A stretch of 64,000 nucleotides of DNA, taken from Beijerinckiaceae bacterium. GTDB taxonomy: Bacteria; Pseudomonadota; Alphaproteobacteria; Rhizobiales; Beijerinckiaceae. The DNA lies in NCBI GenBank assembly GCA_027533425.1, contig JAPZUD010000006.1, positions 62,001-126,000 of the forward strand, given 5' to 3'. This document shows, one piece after another, positions 44,865 to 53,564 of this stretch. The notes beneath the pieces are model-generated. The model worked only from the letters and a program-made list of their open reading frames with translations. It did not search any database and was not told the DNA's origin. The position numbers and the translations under genes are program-made. Numbering within the stretch: the first letter of the stretch is position 1; each line of letters starts with the position of its first letter.

Positions 44865-45856
44865 TGCCGGCGGCGCCTGTCCAGACGCTGGTCGACCGCG
44901 TCACGACGCTGGCCTTCGACCGCTACGTGCTGAAGGCCGGCTTCCTTGGCGACGAGCTGCTCTTCGTCTTCGCCGATGGCGGGATCCAGCTCGGGCGGGA
45001 AGCCGCGCCACTGCATCCCCATGCCGATGCCATCCTCGTCGCGGCCCATGCCGGCACACGGCTCGTCACGGGCGGCGATGACGGGCGTGTTGTCGAGACC
45101 GGCCCGGATGGGCGCACGGTCGAACTCGGCAACGAGAAGGGTCGCTGGATCGATGCTGTCGCGCTCGGACCGGAGGGCAGCGTTGCCTGGTCGGCGGGGA
45201 AGACGGTCACCACGCGGGACGGCAAAGGCAAGGTGAAAACCTTGATCGCACCCTCGACGCCGCAGGGCCTCGCCTTCGCGCCCAAGGGCCTCCGCCTTGC
45301 CATCGCGCATATCGACGGCGTGACGCTCTGGTTCCCGAATGCCGATGCCGAGCCGGAGCGCCTGACCTGGAAGGGCCCGCATCTCGATACGAGCTTCTCG
45401 CCCGACAACCGCTTCCTCATCACCTCGATGCAGGAGAACCAGCTCCATGGCTGGCGCCTCGCGGACAAGGGCCATATGCGCATGTCCGGCTATCCCGCCA
45501 AGACGCGGTCCTGGTCCTGGTCGCATGACGGGCTCTGGCTTGCGACATCGGGCGCCGAGGCCGCGATCATCTGGCCCTTCGCCAAGGACGGCCCGACCGG
45601 CAAGGCCCCCAGGGAATGTGGCATCCGGCCGGCCAAGGTGACCGCTGTCGCCTTCCATCCGCGTGCGCTGGTCCTCGCCATCGGGTACGAGGATGGCTGG
45701 GTGTTGCTGGTCCGCCTGACCGATGCCTCGGAGCTGCTGGTCCGCGCCGGCGGGGACGGCACGCCGATCACCGCGCTGGGCTGGGACCGCGACGGCAAGC
45801 GCCTCGCCTTCGGCTCGGAAAGCGGCGGCGCCGGTTTGCTCGCCCTGCCGGTGTAA
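44864..45856 (+). CDS. WD40-repeat beta-propeller protein coupled to CobW-type GTPase
   Basis: A 330-aa protein made of about seven WD40-like blades: GGDDGRVVETGPDG, SAGKTVTTRDGKG, AIAHIDGVTLWF, SPDNRFLITSMQENQLHGW, SHDGLWLATSGAEAAIIWPF, IGYEDGWVLLVRL and WDRDGKRLAFGSESG are recognisable blade ends. No signal peptide or catalytic domain is present, so it is a cytoplasmic binding scaffold. The TGATG overlap with the GTPase gene implies fixed stoichiometry and probably a physical partnership. Confidence 0.85.
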   Translation: MPAAPVQTLVDRVTTLAFDRYVLKAGFLGDELLFVFADGGIQLGREAAPLHPHADAILVAAHAGTRLVTGGDDGRVVETGPDGRTVELGNEKGRWIDAVALGPEGSVAWSAGKTVTTRDGKGKVKTLIAPSTPQGLAFAPKGLRLAIAHIDGVTLWFPNADAEPERLTWKGPHLDTSFSPDNRFLITSMQENQLHGWRLADKGHMRMSGYPAKTRSWSWSHDGLWLATSGAEAAIIWPFAKDGPTGKAPRECGIRPAKVTAVAFHPRALVLAIGYEDGWVLLVRLTDASELLVRAGGDGTPITALGWDRDGKRLAFGSESGGAGLLALPV

Positions 45857-45857
45857 C

Positions 45858-46124
45858 ATGGCCCTGTTCGGCGGACCGTTCCGGAAGAAGCCGCCGCGGG
45901 ATGCCGAGGCGCTTGAACGGGTGAGGGCCTGGTCCCTGTCGGTGCTCGGCGGCGAAGCCGATCTGACGATTTCCGAGGTCGAATGCGCCGACCCAACCTG
46001 CCCGGGCCTCGAGACCTTCATCCTCGTCATGCGCCCCGGCGAGGCCACGCAGGCCGCCAAGGTGCGCAAACCACTGGCAGCGATCACCGAAGCCGATATC
46101 CGCGAGGCGCTGCATTACCTGTGA
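45858..46124 (+). CDS. Small conserved cytoplasmic protein with a paired-Cys motif
   Basis: An 88-aa protein starting 1 bp after the WD40 stop. The central segment VECADPTCPGLETFI has two Cys four residues apart that could bind a metal; the remainder is mixed alpha/beta with a C-terminal helix (AITEADIREALHYL). I do not recognise a named function. It is part of the cobW-WD40 unit by spacing. Confidence 0.75.
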   Translation: MALFGGPFRKKPPRDAEALERVRAWSLSVLGGEADLTISEVECADPTCPGLETFILVMRPGEATQAAKVRKPLAAITEADIREALHYL

Positions 46125-46138
46125 GAAAAGGACCCACC

Positions 46139-46657
46139 ATGTCGCAGGCGCTCCCCGTCACCATCCGCAGGCTGGGCCCGGAGGATGCTTCCGCCTTCCG
46201 GGTGCTTCGCCTGCGTGGCCTGACCGACCATCCCGACGCCTTCACCTCGACCGCACAGGACTGGGACCTGCCGCTGGAGGCCTATATCGAGCGGATCAAC
46301 GCCGGCCACGTGATCGGCGCCTTCGACCCGGAGACCGGCGCCCTGCTCGGCCATCTCTTCCTGCCGACGCATCTCGCGACCGGGGTGAAAACCCGTCACA
46401 AATGCGAGGTCTGGTCGGTCTATGTCGTTCCGGAAGCGCGCGGCAGGAGCATCGCGGCAGCCATGCTCGCTCACGCGATCGAACGGGCCCGCAGCCTCGG
46501 ATTCTCCTGGCTGAAGCTGCAAGTCGGCGAGCACAATGCGCCGGCACGGCAGACCTATGAGCGGCTGGGCTTTAAGGTCTATGGCCGCGAGGAGGATTAT
46601 CTCCGTCTCGCGGATGGGCGTTCGATTACCGAATTGATGATGCAGCTGCGTCTGTAA
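46139..46657 (+). CDS. GNAT-family N-acetyltransferase
   Basis: A 172-aa acetyltransferase. The acetyl-CoA-binding motif A is VYVVPEARGRSIAAAML and motif B is KLQVGEHNAPARQTYERLGF. It begins 14 bp after the small protein gene, with GAAAAGGAC as ribosome site, so it is probably in the same transcript. The substrate is unknown. Confidence 0.88.
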   Translation: MSQALPVTIRRLGPEDASAFRVLRLRGLTDHPDAFTSTAQDWDLPLEAYIERINAGHVIGAFDPETGALLGHLFLPTHLATGVKTRHKCEVWSVYVVPEARGRSIAAAMLAHAIERARSLGFSWLKLQVGEHNAPARQTYERLGFKVYGREEDYLRLADGRSITELMMQLRL

Positions 46658-46683
46658 GCCGGCTTATTTTCTTGCGGGCAGCC

Positions 46684-46710
46684 CAAAAAGGCGGGCCGAT
46701 GCCCGCCTTC
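46684..46710 (-). terminator. Terminator of the homospermidine synthase gene
   Basis: On the minus strand GGCGGGC and GCCCGCC form a 7-bp stem with a 4-base loop, followed by five T residues. It starts a few bases after the hss stop codon. The plus strand of the same stem may also help end the GNAT transcript. Confidence 0.85.
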
Positions 46711-46713
46711 TCG

Positions 46714-48147
46714 TCACCGGACAAGAATGTTCCGGAACTGCCACGGATCGGAATAATCCACATCCTCGGGGAACAGTTTCTCGCGACCATCGGTCGGCTT
46801 CCAGTCGGTGTAGAAGCCACGCACCGGGCCGAGATAGGGGAACTGAACTTCCAGGCAGCGCTTGTAATCCATCTCGTCGGCCTCGACGATGCCTGCATTC
46901 GGGTTCTCGAGCGCCCAGACCATGCCGGCCAGAACGGCAGAGGTCACCTGCATGCCGGTCGCGTTCTGGTAGGGCGCGATCTGCCGTGTCTCCTCGATCG
47001 AGAGCTGCGAGCCATACCAATAGGCATTGCGGGAATGGCCAAAGAGCAGCACGCCGAGTTCATCGATGCCGTCGACAATCTCGTGTTCGTCGAGAATGTG
47101 GTGCTTTTCCTGCAGGTTGCCACCATTGCCGAACAGTTCATGCAGCGACAGCACCGCATCATTCGCCGGGTGATAGGCGTAATGGCAGGTCGGGCGATAG
47201 ACGGCCTTGCCCGAACCGTCACGAACCGTGAAGAAGTCGGCGATCGAGATCGACTCGTTATGGGTGACGAGGAAGCCGTATTGCGCGCCGAGCGTCGGGC
47301 ACCATGTCCGGACGCGCGTATTCGCCCCGGGTTGGAGGAGATAGATTGCCGCGCCGCAGCCGCTCTCATGCGTCCGGCCGTTCTCGGGCATCCATTTCTC
47401 ATGTGTCCCCCAGCCAAGCTCGGCCGGCTGCATCCCCTCCGAGAGGAAGCCCTCGACGGACCATGTATTCACAAAGACATTAGCCGGCTTTGGATTCCTG
47501 GCGCGCTGCGTATCACGCTCGGCGATATGGACGCCCTTCACGCCGGCCTTGTGCATCAACTGTGCCCAGCCGTCGCGCGTTTTCGGTTCTTCGAAATCGA
47601 GGCCCATATCGGAGGCGATATTGACCAGCGCCTGCTTGACGAACCAGGAGACCATGCCCGGATTGGCGCCGCAGCACGAAACAGCGGTCGTACCACCGGG
47701 ATTCCGGCGCTTCGCCGCCAGCACGGTTTCGCGCAGCGCATAATTCGAACGCGCCGCCGCTCCGGCCGAGGTATCCCAGTAGAAGCCCAGCCACGGCTCC
47801 ACCACGGTATCGATGTAGAGCACCCCGATCTCGCGGCAGAATTCCATGATGTCGAGGGAAGAGGTATCGACCGACAGATTGACGCAGAAACCCTGGCCAT
47901 CGCCCTTGGTCAGGAGCGGCTTCAGCATGTCACGGTAGTTTTCCCGCGTCACCGCCGCCTGAATATAGGTGATGCCCCGCTCGTCCAGCAGGCGGCGGTC
48001 GGCATCATCCGGGTCGATCACCACGAAACGGGAGCGGTCGAACTTGAAGTGCCGTTCGATCAGCGGCAGCGTGCCGCGCCCGATGGAGCCGAAACCGATC
48101 ATCACGATCGGGCCGGAAATGGTGCCGTGAACTGGCCAGTCGGTCAT
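46714..48147 (-). CDS. hss: Homospermidine synthase
   Basis: A 477-aa NAD-dependent enzyme. The Rossmann motif is VMIGFGSIGRGTLPL, and the regions YIDTVVEPWLGFY, CCGANPGMVSWFVKQAL and HNESISIADFF are those of bacterial HSS (saccharopine dehydrogenase-like fold). It makes homospermidine from two putrescine molecules. An ornithine decarboxylase gene upstream on the same strand supplies putrescine. Confidence 0.95.
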   Translation of the reverse strand: MTDWPVHGTISGPIVMIGFGSIGRGTLPLIERHFKFDRSRFVVIDPDDADRRLLDERGITYIQAAVTRENYRDMLKPLLTKGDGQGFCVNLSVDTSSLDIMEFCREIGVLYIDTVVEPWLGFYWDTSAGAAARSNYALRETVLAAKRRNPGGTTAVSCCGANPGMVSWFVKQALVNIASDMGLDFEEPKTRDGWAQLMHKAGVKGVHIAERDTQRARNPKPANVFVNTWSVEGFLSEGMQPAELGWGTHEKWMPENGRTHESGCGAAIYLLQPGANTRVRTWCPTLGAQYGFLVTHNESISIADFFTVRDGSGKAVYRPTCHYAYHPANDAVLSLHELFGNGGNLQEKHHILDEHEIVDGIDELGVLLFGHSRNAYWYGSQLSIEETRQIAPYQNATGMQVTSAVLAGMVWALENPNAGIVEADEMDYKRCLEVQFPYLGPVRGFYTDWKPTDGREKLFPEDVDYSDPWQFRNILVR

Positions 48148-48246
48148 GGTCGCGGATCTTTCCTCATGCGTGGGATCAAAACATTTCGACCCGCCTAATG
48201 CGGACCGGGAAGGCCCTCGTCAAGGGCCGAGAAGACATCCTGCCGG

Positions 48247-48786
48247 TCAGGCAGCCCGTCGATGGCCCACCGGTCGCAGGGCCGGAGCAAGCGGGATGGC
48301 ACCGGTCGGCACCACGAGGCCGCGGGCCCCGGAGAGTGCGCCTGGCTCGAGTTCGAGCGCAAGGAACCGCGCCGGATCAACCGGGCCCGGAAGGTCCAGC
48401 CCGGCAGCGAGCGAACGGTCAAACCCGAAGCGCCGGTAATAGGGCGCATCGCCGACCAGGATCACACCCTGATGACCGATTTCCGCTGCGCGCGACAGGC
48501 CATGCCGGATCATCTCCGCGCCGAGCCCGTGGCTGCGGAACAGCGGGTCCACGGCAATCGGGCCCAGCATGAGCGCCGGGCGCCCCCCGGCATTCACATG
48601 CCAGAAACGCAAGGTGGCGATCACGCGGTCATCCGCGCGCGCAACGAAAGACAGGCCATCCGCGGCAAGGCGCCCCTCGCGCAGCCGCTCGCAGGTCTTT
48701 GCGCGGCGGTTCGGTCCGAAGGCCCGGTCGAGCAGCACCTCGCGGGCAGGAATGTCGAACAGTTTCTCGGTATCGATAAAGGCCAT
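48247..48786 (-). CDS. GNAT-family N-acetyltransferase (YhbS-like)
   Basis: A 179-aa acetyltransferase. Motif A is IAVDPLFRSHGLGAEMIRHG; VGDAPYYRRFGFDRSLAAGL is the C-terminal hallmark of the YhbS-type subgroup. It lies between hss and the ornithine decarboxylase on the same strand. Polyamine acetylation is a possible role but rests on context only. Confidence 0.88.
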   Translation of the reverse strand: MAFIDTEKLFDIPAREVLLDRAFGPNRRAKTCERLREGRLAADGLSFVARADDRVIATLRFWHVNAGGRPALMLGPIAVDPLFRSHGLGAEMIRHGLSRAAEIGHQGVILVGDAPYYRRFGFDRSLAAGLDLPGPVDPARFLALELEPGALSGARGLVVPTGAIPLAPALRPVGHRRAA

Positions 48787-48890
48787 GGGATGGTCCTCCC
48801 TGGCGGACGCTCCGCCATTGCAAGAGAGAACCCTCGCACCATGAGCGCGGACATGCCGCGCTCACGCCGAACGGGAGAGAGTGGGGTGGG

Positions 48891-50024
48891 TCAGATGACG
48901 ATCTGGCGCAGGCCGGTCATGCCGTTGAAGTTCTGCGACGAATAGGTCGTCGTATAGGCGCCCGTGCCCTCGATCAGCACCTTGTCACCGATCTCGAGGC
49001 TGAAGGGGAGCAGATACGGCTCCTTCTCGTACATCACATCCGCCGAATCACAGGTCGGCCCGGCGAGCACGCAGGGAATGAGGTCGTCACCATCCCGCGG
49101 GGTGCGGATCGGGTAGCGGATTGCCTCGTCCATGGTCTCGGCCAGCCCGTGGAACTTGCCGATATCCAGATAGACCCATCGGAGATCCGAGGGATCATCG
49201 GACTTGTACGAGACGAGCACGACCTCGGCCTCGATGATGCCGGCATTGCCCACCATGCCGCGGCCCGGCTCGATGATGGTTTCCGGGATACGGTTGCCGA
49301 AATGCGCGCGCAACGCGGCGAAGATCGCCTGGCCGTAGGCCTTCACGGCCGGTACGTCCTTCAGATACTTCGTCGGGAAACCACCGCCGAGATTGACCAT
49401 CGACAGCACGATGCCGCGCTCCGCCATTTCGCGGAAGATCGACGCCGCCGAGGCGAGCGCACGGTTCCACATCAGCGGGTTGCGCTGCTGCGAGCCGACA
49501 TGGAACGACACGCCATGCGCCACGAGGCCAAGGCGATGCGCCAGCTCGAGCACGCGCGGCGCCATTTCCGGCACGCAGCCGAACTTGCGCGAGAGCGGCC
49601 ATTCGGCGCCTTCCCCATCGCAGAGGATGCGGCAGAACACCTTCGAACCCGGCGCGGCACGGGCGATCTTCTCGACCTCGGCTTCGCAATCCACGGCGAA
49701 CAGGCGCACACCACGCTCATAGGCCCGCGCGATGTCGCGTTCCTTCTTGATCGTGTTGCCGAAGGAGATCCGCTCCGCCGTGGCGCCGGCCGCGAGCACC
49801 ATCTCGATCTCGCCGATCGAGGCCGTGTCGAAGCACGAGCCGAGCTTCGTCAGCAGTTCCAGGATTTCCGGAGCCGGATTGGCCTTCACGGCATAGAAGA
49901 CGCGCGTATCCGGCAAGGCGCCGGCAAACGCATTGTAATTGTCGCGGACGACATCGAGATCGATGATGAGACGCGGACCTTCATCACGACGGGTCCGGAG
50001 GAATTCGCGAATGCGATCAGTCAT
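48891..50024 (-). CDS. Ornithine (or lysine/ornithine) decarboxylase, alanine-racemase fold
   Basis: A 377-aa fold-III PLP enzyme. The PLP Lys is Lys47 in FYAVKANPAPEIL; HVGSQQRNP, GGGFPTKY, EPGRGMVGNAG and GPTCDSADVMYE follow, the last containing the active-site Cys and Asp. Length and motifs match eukaryotic-type ODC. It makes putrescine from ornithine, the precursor for homospermidine. The start at 50024 is the conserved one and AAGGGGATGCTGCC precedes it. A structured leader lies about 300 nt upstream. Confidence 0.93.
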   Translation of the reverse strand: MTDRIREFLRTRRDEGPRLIIDLDVVRDNYNAFAGALPDTRVFYAVKANPAPEILELLTKLGSCFDTASIGEIEMVLAAGATAERISFGNTIKKERDIARAYERGVRLFAVDCEAEVEKIARAAPGSKVFCRILCDGEGAEWPLSRKFGCVPEMAPRVLELAHRLGLVAHGVSFHVGSQQRNPLMWNRALASAASIFREMAERGIVLSMVNLGGGFPTKYLKDVPAVKAYGQAIFAALRAHFGNRIPETIIEPGRGMVGNAGIIEAEVVLVSYKSDDPSDLRWVYLDIGKFHGLAETMDEAIRYPIRTPRDGDDLIPCVLAGPTCDSADVMYEKEPYLLPFSLEIGDKVLIEGTGAYTTTYSSQNFNGMTGLRQIVI

Positions 50025-50593
50025 GGCAGCATCCCCTTCTTGCGGGACTCTCCCGCATGGGCGATGGACACTTGGGACGCATTTTCCCTGCATGCCGCAC
50101 GGTGGAGACGCGGCAAGCAATTCCGATGAGTCCCGTGCCGCGCGGGAACCTAAACGGTTCCGTTACGGCGGTGACGCTGCGCCGTTGGACAACCATGGGT
50201 GCTGCCAGCCGAAAAGCCGGACATCACGTCAAGGAAGCCATCGTTTGGAAGGGGGATACCCGACCGCACGCCCGGCAAGATGGACAAGCCTCTTCAGTTC
50301 GCCGGACTTGGAACCCGGCTGAGACCAAAAAAGCCCGCTCCGTCGTTGCTTTGAGCTGCGTCACCCGCTTCGGGCGGGGCCGCCGGTTCGCCTCCGGCTA
50401 CTGGTCCGTTCTTCAGGGCCCGGTGAAGCTCACCGACCCCAACGACTGACGTTTTTCCGGCCTCTTGTCCGGAGATCCGCCGACCAGCACGCAACCACAG
50501 GCACGTGCGAAATTGGGCAAGCGCTGTATAGGTCCAACATTCCGGCGTTGCAAGAAAAACCGGACCTCTTCGGAGAAAAATTTTCCGCGGGGC
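50025..50593. other. Long intergenic region between ornithine decarboxylase and copA
   Basis: 569 bp without a convincing protein gene. The part 50318-50450 holds the speF-like leader. From 50025 to 50317 is the untranslated stretch between the leader and the decarboxylase, with an inverted repeat GCGGGACTCTCCCGC (50042-50056) 18 bases upstream of the start codon that could mask or expose the ribosome site. From 50451 to 50593 I see no clear element; the promoter of the leader should lie here. Confidence 0.55.
50318..50450 (-). promoter_or_regulatory. speF-like structured leader with attenuator features upstream of ornithine decarboxylase
   Basis: Read on the minus strand there are successive hairpins: CGGTGA-GCT-TCACCG, GCCGG-AGGCGAA-CCGGC and CCCGC-CCGAA-GCGGG. 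Then comes GAGCGGGC followed by six T residues (50327-50332). The CCCCGC strand can pair either with the nearby GCGGG or with the GCGGG before the T run, so terminator and antiterminator forms exclude each other. Position upstream of an alphaproteobacterial ODC gene fits the speF leader family known from that group. I assign the family from memory of its context, not by a model search. Confidence 0.6.
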
Positions 50594-52813
50594 TTAACGG
50601 GCTTCCGCCGGCCGCCAGCGGGCCAGCCGCAGAGCGTTCAGCGCAACGGAAATCGACGAAAGCGCCATGGCTGCGCCGGCAATGGCCGGAGAAAGATGGC
50701 CGAGCACCGCGAGCGGTATCGCCACCGCGTTGAAGACAAAGGCCAGGAACAGATTCTCGCCGATTCCCAGCCGCACCCGCCGAGCCAGAGCCACGAAGCG
50801 CCCGACCAGCCGCGGATCCGGCCGGGCGAGAATCACCGAGGCCGCGCCCTTGGCGACTTCGGTGCCGGTTCCCATTGCGAAACCGACGGCCACCGCCTGC
50901 AACGCCGGCCCGTCATTCAGCCCGTCGCCCACGAATCCGATGACCCGGCCCTCACCGATGCGAGCCTGCAGCCAGGCGAGCTTGTCCTCGGGCTTCATCG
51001 CTCCGAGTGCCCGGTCGATCCCGAGCTGGGCGGCAACCCGGTCGACCACTTCCTGCCGGTCACCTGAAAGCATCACGGTCTCCAGCCCTTCTGACCGCAA
51101 CATAGTGATGGCTTCGCCTGATTCCGGCCGGATCGAATCACCGGCTACGAAAATCGCGCGCGCCTCGCCATTGACGACCAGGAAGCTGTTCGGCTGTGCC
51201 TTGTCGGCTTCCGGCATGGCGGCAAGCAGCGCATCGAAGCGGCCGGCACCACCCTGCTGGACGAAGGGCAGTGAACCCAGCCGGACCGCCATGCCATCAA
51301 CGCGGCCGCTGAGACCTCCACCCGATTCGGCCTGCCAGCCTTCGGCAGCCGACACGGCGAGACGGCGAGCATCGGCGGCCTTCCGCAGCGCAAGATCGAG
51401 CGGATGGTCCGAGTGCTCCGCCAGGGCGGCAGCCATCGCAAGGGTGGCATTGGCATCACCTTCGGCATGGATGGCCAGCAAGTCCGGCTGCCCGCGGGTC
51501 AGCGTGCCCGTCTTGTCGAAAGCGATCGTATCGATCCGGGCCCCGGGATCGAAAGCACCCTGGTCAACAACAATCAGCCCCAGCCGCGCACCGGCACGGC
51601 GCCCGGCCATCAACGCGATCGGCGTGGCAAGTCCGAGGGCGCAGGGACAGGCGACGACCAGCACGGAAGCGGCGATGATGGCAGCGCGCTCGAACCCGAC
51701 CCCCTGCAGGAGCCAGAACACGAAGGCCGAGGCCGCGATGGCCAGTACCGCGGGCACGAAGATGCGGGTAACAAGGTCGATCAGAGGTACCCGGCCCGAG
51801 GCCCCGGAGCCGGCATCCTCGATCAGCCGGGCCAGCCGGGCAATCCGCGTCTCGTCCTCCACCGCCTCGACCCGCAAGGCGAGAGCGCCGCCACTGACAA
51901 CTGCTCCGGCCTGGATGCGCTCTCCCGGCCCACGCCGGATCGGCAGGCTCTCTCCGGTCAGGCTGGATTCATCGAGAAACGCAACACCCTCGACAATCTC
52001 GCCGTCTACGGGTGACATCCCGCCCGGCCGGACGACAACCAGCATGCCAGGGCGAACCTCGCGTCTGGGAATCACCCGGGAGATGACGCCATCCCGGATC
52101 TCCACCTGCTCGGGAATCAGCGCCTCCAGTGCGCCGAGGGCAGCCCCGGCCTCGCGCTTTGCGCGCTGCTCCACCAGCTTGCCGGCCAGGACAAAGGCGA
52201 TGACCGCGACGCTCCCCTCGAAATAGAGCGGCGCACCATGCCCTGCCGAGCCGTCAAACAGGTGCCAGAGGCTGAGCAGGAATGCCGCGCCCGTACCGAG
52301 GACAACCAGCACATCCATGGTTGCGGTTCGCCCGCGCACGGCATGCCATGCCTGCCGGTAGAAGGGCCAGGCGCCGAAGGTCTGCACCACCGTGGCAAGG
52401 CCCAGCTGCCAGAATGGCGGAATCCAGTGATGCCCGCCCCCCGTCAACGTTTCCAGTACCATGGCAATGCCGAACGGCAGGAATGCGGCCATCGAGACCG
52501 CTGCCCGCAGGAACAGCCAGCGCGCTGCTGCCCGGGCCTCGGCCTCACGGAGGTCCCGCGCAAGCCGGCGCTCCTCCAGCGAGCCACCTCTGGGGAAGGC
52601 CCGGTAACCGGCGGCCTCGATCGCCCCGACGGCCCGGCGCGTCGCTTCCTCATCCGGCAGGGTATCCGCAGCCGTCAGCACAACGCGGTCGGCAGCGAGG
52701 TCGACCGCAATCGATGCAAACCCGCCATCCCGCGCCAGCATCCGCTCGATGCGTTGAGCGCAGGCAGCGCAGGTCATGCCGCCGATATCGAGAGAAAAAG
52801 CCGGCTTTGTCAT
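50594..52813 (-). CDS. copA: CopA-type copper-translocating P-type ATPase
   Basis: A 739-aa P1B-type ATPase. There is one N-terminal heavy-metal domain (GGMTCAACAQRIE), eight TM segments, the ion-binding CPC in VVACPCALGLATPI, the phosphorylation motif DKTGTLTRG, TGES in the actuator domain, the nucleotide-domain HSDHP and GDGLNDGPAL. TM7-8 residues FN and MALSS resemble the Cu(I)-specific set. The start at 52813 begins the metal-binding domain. It exports Cu(I) from the cytoplasm and is divergent from a MarR regulator. Confidence 0.94.
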   Translation of the reverse strand: MTKPAFSLDIGGMTCAACAQRIERMLARDGGFASIAVDLAADRVVLTAADTLPDEEATRRAVGAIEAAGYRAFPRGGSLEERRLARDLREAEARAAARWLFLRAAVSMAAFLPFGIAMVLETLTGGGHHWIPPFWQLGLATVVQTFGAWPFYRQAWHAVRGRTATMDVLVVLGTGAAFLLSLWHLFDGSAGHGAPLYFEGSVAVIAFVLAGKLVEQRAKREAGAALGALEALIPEQVEIRDGVISRVIPRREVRPGMLVVVRPGGMSPVDGEIVEGVAFLDESSLTGESLPIRRGPGERIQAGAVVSGGALALRVEAVEDETRIARLARLIEDAGSGASGRVPLIDLVTRIFVPAVLAIAASAFVFWLLQGVGFERAAIIAASVLVVACPCALGLATPIALMAGRRAGARLGLIVVDQGAFDPGARIDTIAFDKTGTLTRGQPDLLAIHAEGDANATLAMAAALAEHSDHPLDLALRKAADARRLAVSAAEGWQAESGGGLSGRVDGMAVRLGSLPFVQQGGAGRFDALLAAMPEADKAQPNSFLVVNGEARAIFVAGDSIRPESGEAITMLRSEGLETVMLSGDRQEVVDRVAAQLGIDRALGAMKPEDKLAWLQARIGEGRVIGFVGDGLNDGPALQAVAVGFAMGTGTEVAKGAASVILARPDPRLVGRFVALARRVRLGIGENLFLAFVFNAVAIPLAVLGHLSPAIAGAAMALSSISVALNALRLARWRPAEAR

Positions 52814-52851
52814 CGTCCTGTCATCGAATTGTGTCGATCGGTTGGCAGATC

Positions 52852-52870
52852 CTCTGGTATTTAGCCAGAG
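52852..52870. promoter_or_regulatory. Inverted repeat between copA and marR
   Basis: CTCTGG and CCAGAG are perfect 6-bp arms around TATTTAG, in the 142-bp divergent region, 39 bp from the copA start. It is a likely operator of the adjacent regulator or of a copper sensor elsewhere. Confidence 0.5.
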
Positions 52871-52955
52871 TATCGGCGAAACAAAAGCCAATGGCCTTGG
52901 GCTTGATCAAGGTCTTCGAAAAGGTTCCGGTCCCAATGGACCGAGGGGGCGCAGC

Positions 52956-53447
52956 ATGAAGCATCCTGGACGCAAGTCGATCGGGTTCCAGCTTGTCCTG
53001 GCTGCACGGCTGCACAGGACGCGGATGGCGACGCTGCTGGGTGAGATCGGCCTCTTCCCGGGCCAGGAACAGGCGCTGCAGATCCTTGCACAGAACCGGG
53101 ACGGCATGTCGATGGGTGACCTATCGCGCACGCTGCATGTCCGGCCGCCGACAGCGTCGAAAACGATCGCCCGCCTGGCAGCACAGGGCCTTGTCGAGCG
53201 CGAGGCCAAAGCGGCCGATGGCCGTGTCGTTCGCGTCCGCCTGACCGAGGCAGGCATCGACAAGCTCGAAAAGATCGATGCTGCAACCGTTCAGCTCGAA
53301 GCCGAGATCTCCGATATCTTCGACAGCAAGGAAGCCAAGCGCCTGCGCAAGTCCCTGCGGCGCATCACACGGCAGCTGGGAGATCAGCTCGATCCGGAGC
53401 AGGAAGCCGAGGCCCTCGCGGATGACGAGGCGGATGACGCCGAGTAA
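52956..53447 (+). CDS. MarR-family transcriptional regulator
   Basis: A 163-aa winged-helix protein. The recognition region is MGDLSRTLHVRPPTASKTIARLAAQG and the wing holds KAADGRVVRVRLTEAG. An acidic C-terminal tail (DPEQEAEALADDEADDAE) follows. GAGGGGGC lies before the ATG at 52956. It is divergent from copA and could repress it, itself or other genes; its ligand is unknown. Confidence 0.88.
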   Translation: MKHPGRKSIGFQLVLAARLHRTRMATLLGEIGLFPGQEQALQILAQNRDGMSMGDLSRTLHVRPPTASKTIARLAAQGLVEREAKAADGRVVRVRLTEAGIDKLEKIDAATVQLEAEISDIFDSKEAKRLRKSLRRITRQLGDQLDPEQEAEALADDEADDAE

Positions 53448-53564
53448 TCGTTTGCGGCGGGCAAATTCCTGCCGCTCCCGGTTGAATTGTCCTGCCTGTC
53501 AGGCTCTAGTGGAGCCAACGCCGCCAGCGTGAAAGGCGGACAGAGCATTCAAGGGAGAGTTCGG

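Noticed and set aside
49939-50449. Plus-strand frames of 127 and 130 codons opposite the ornithine decarboxylase leader
   Set aside because: No domain, no good ribosome site, and the region is better explained as a structured minus-strand leader.
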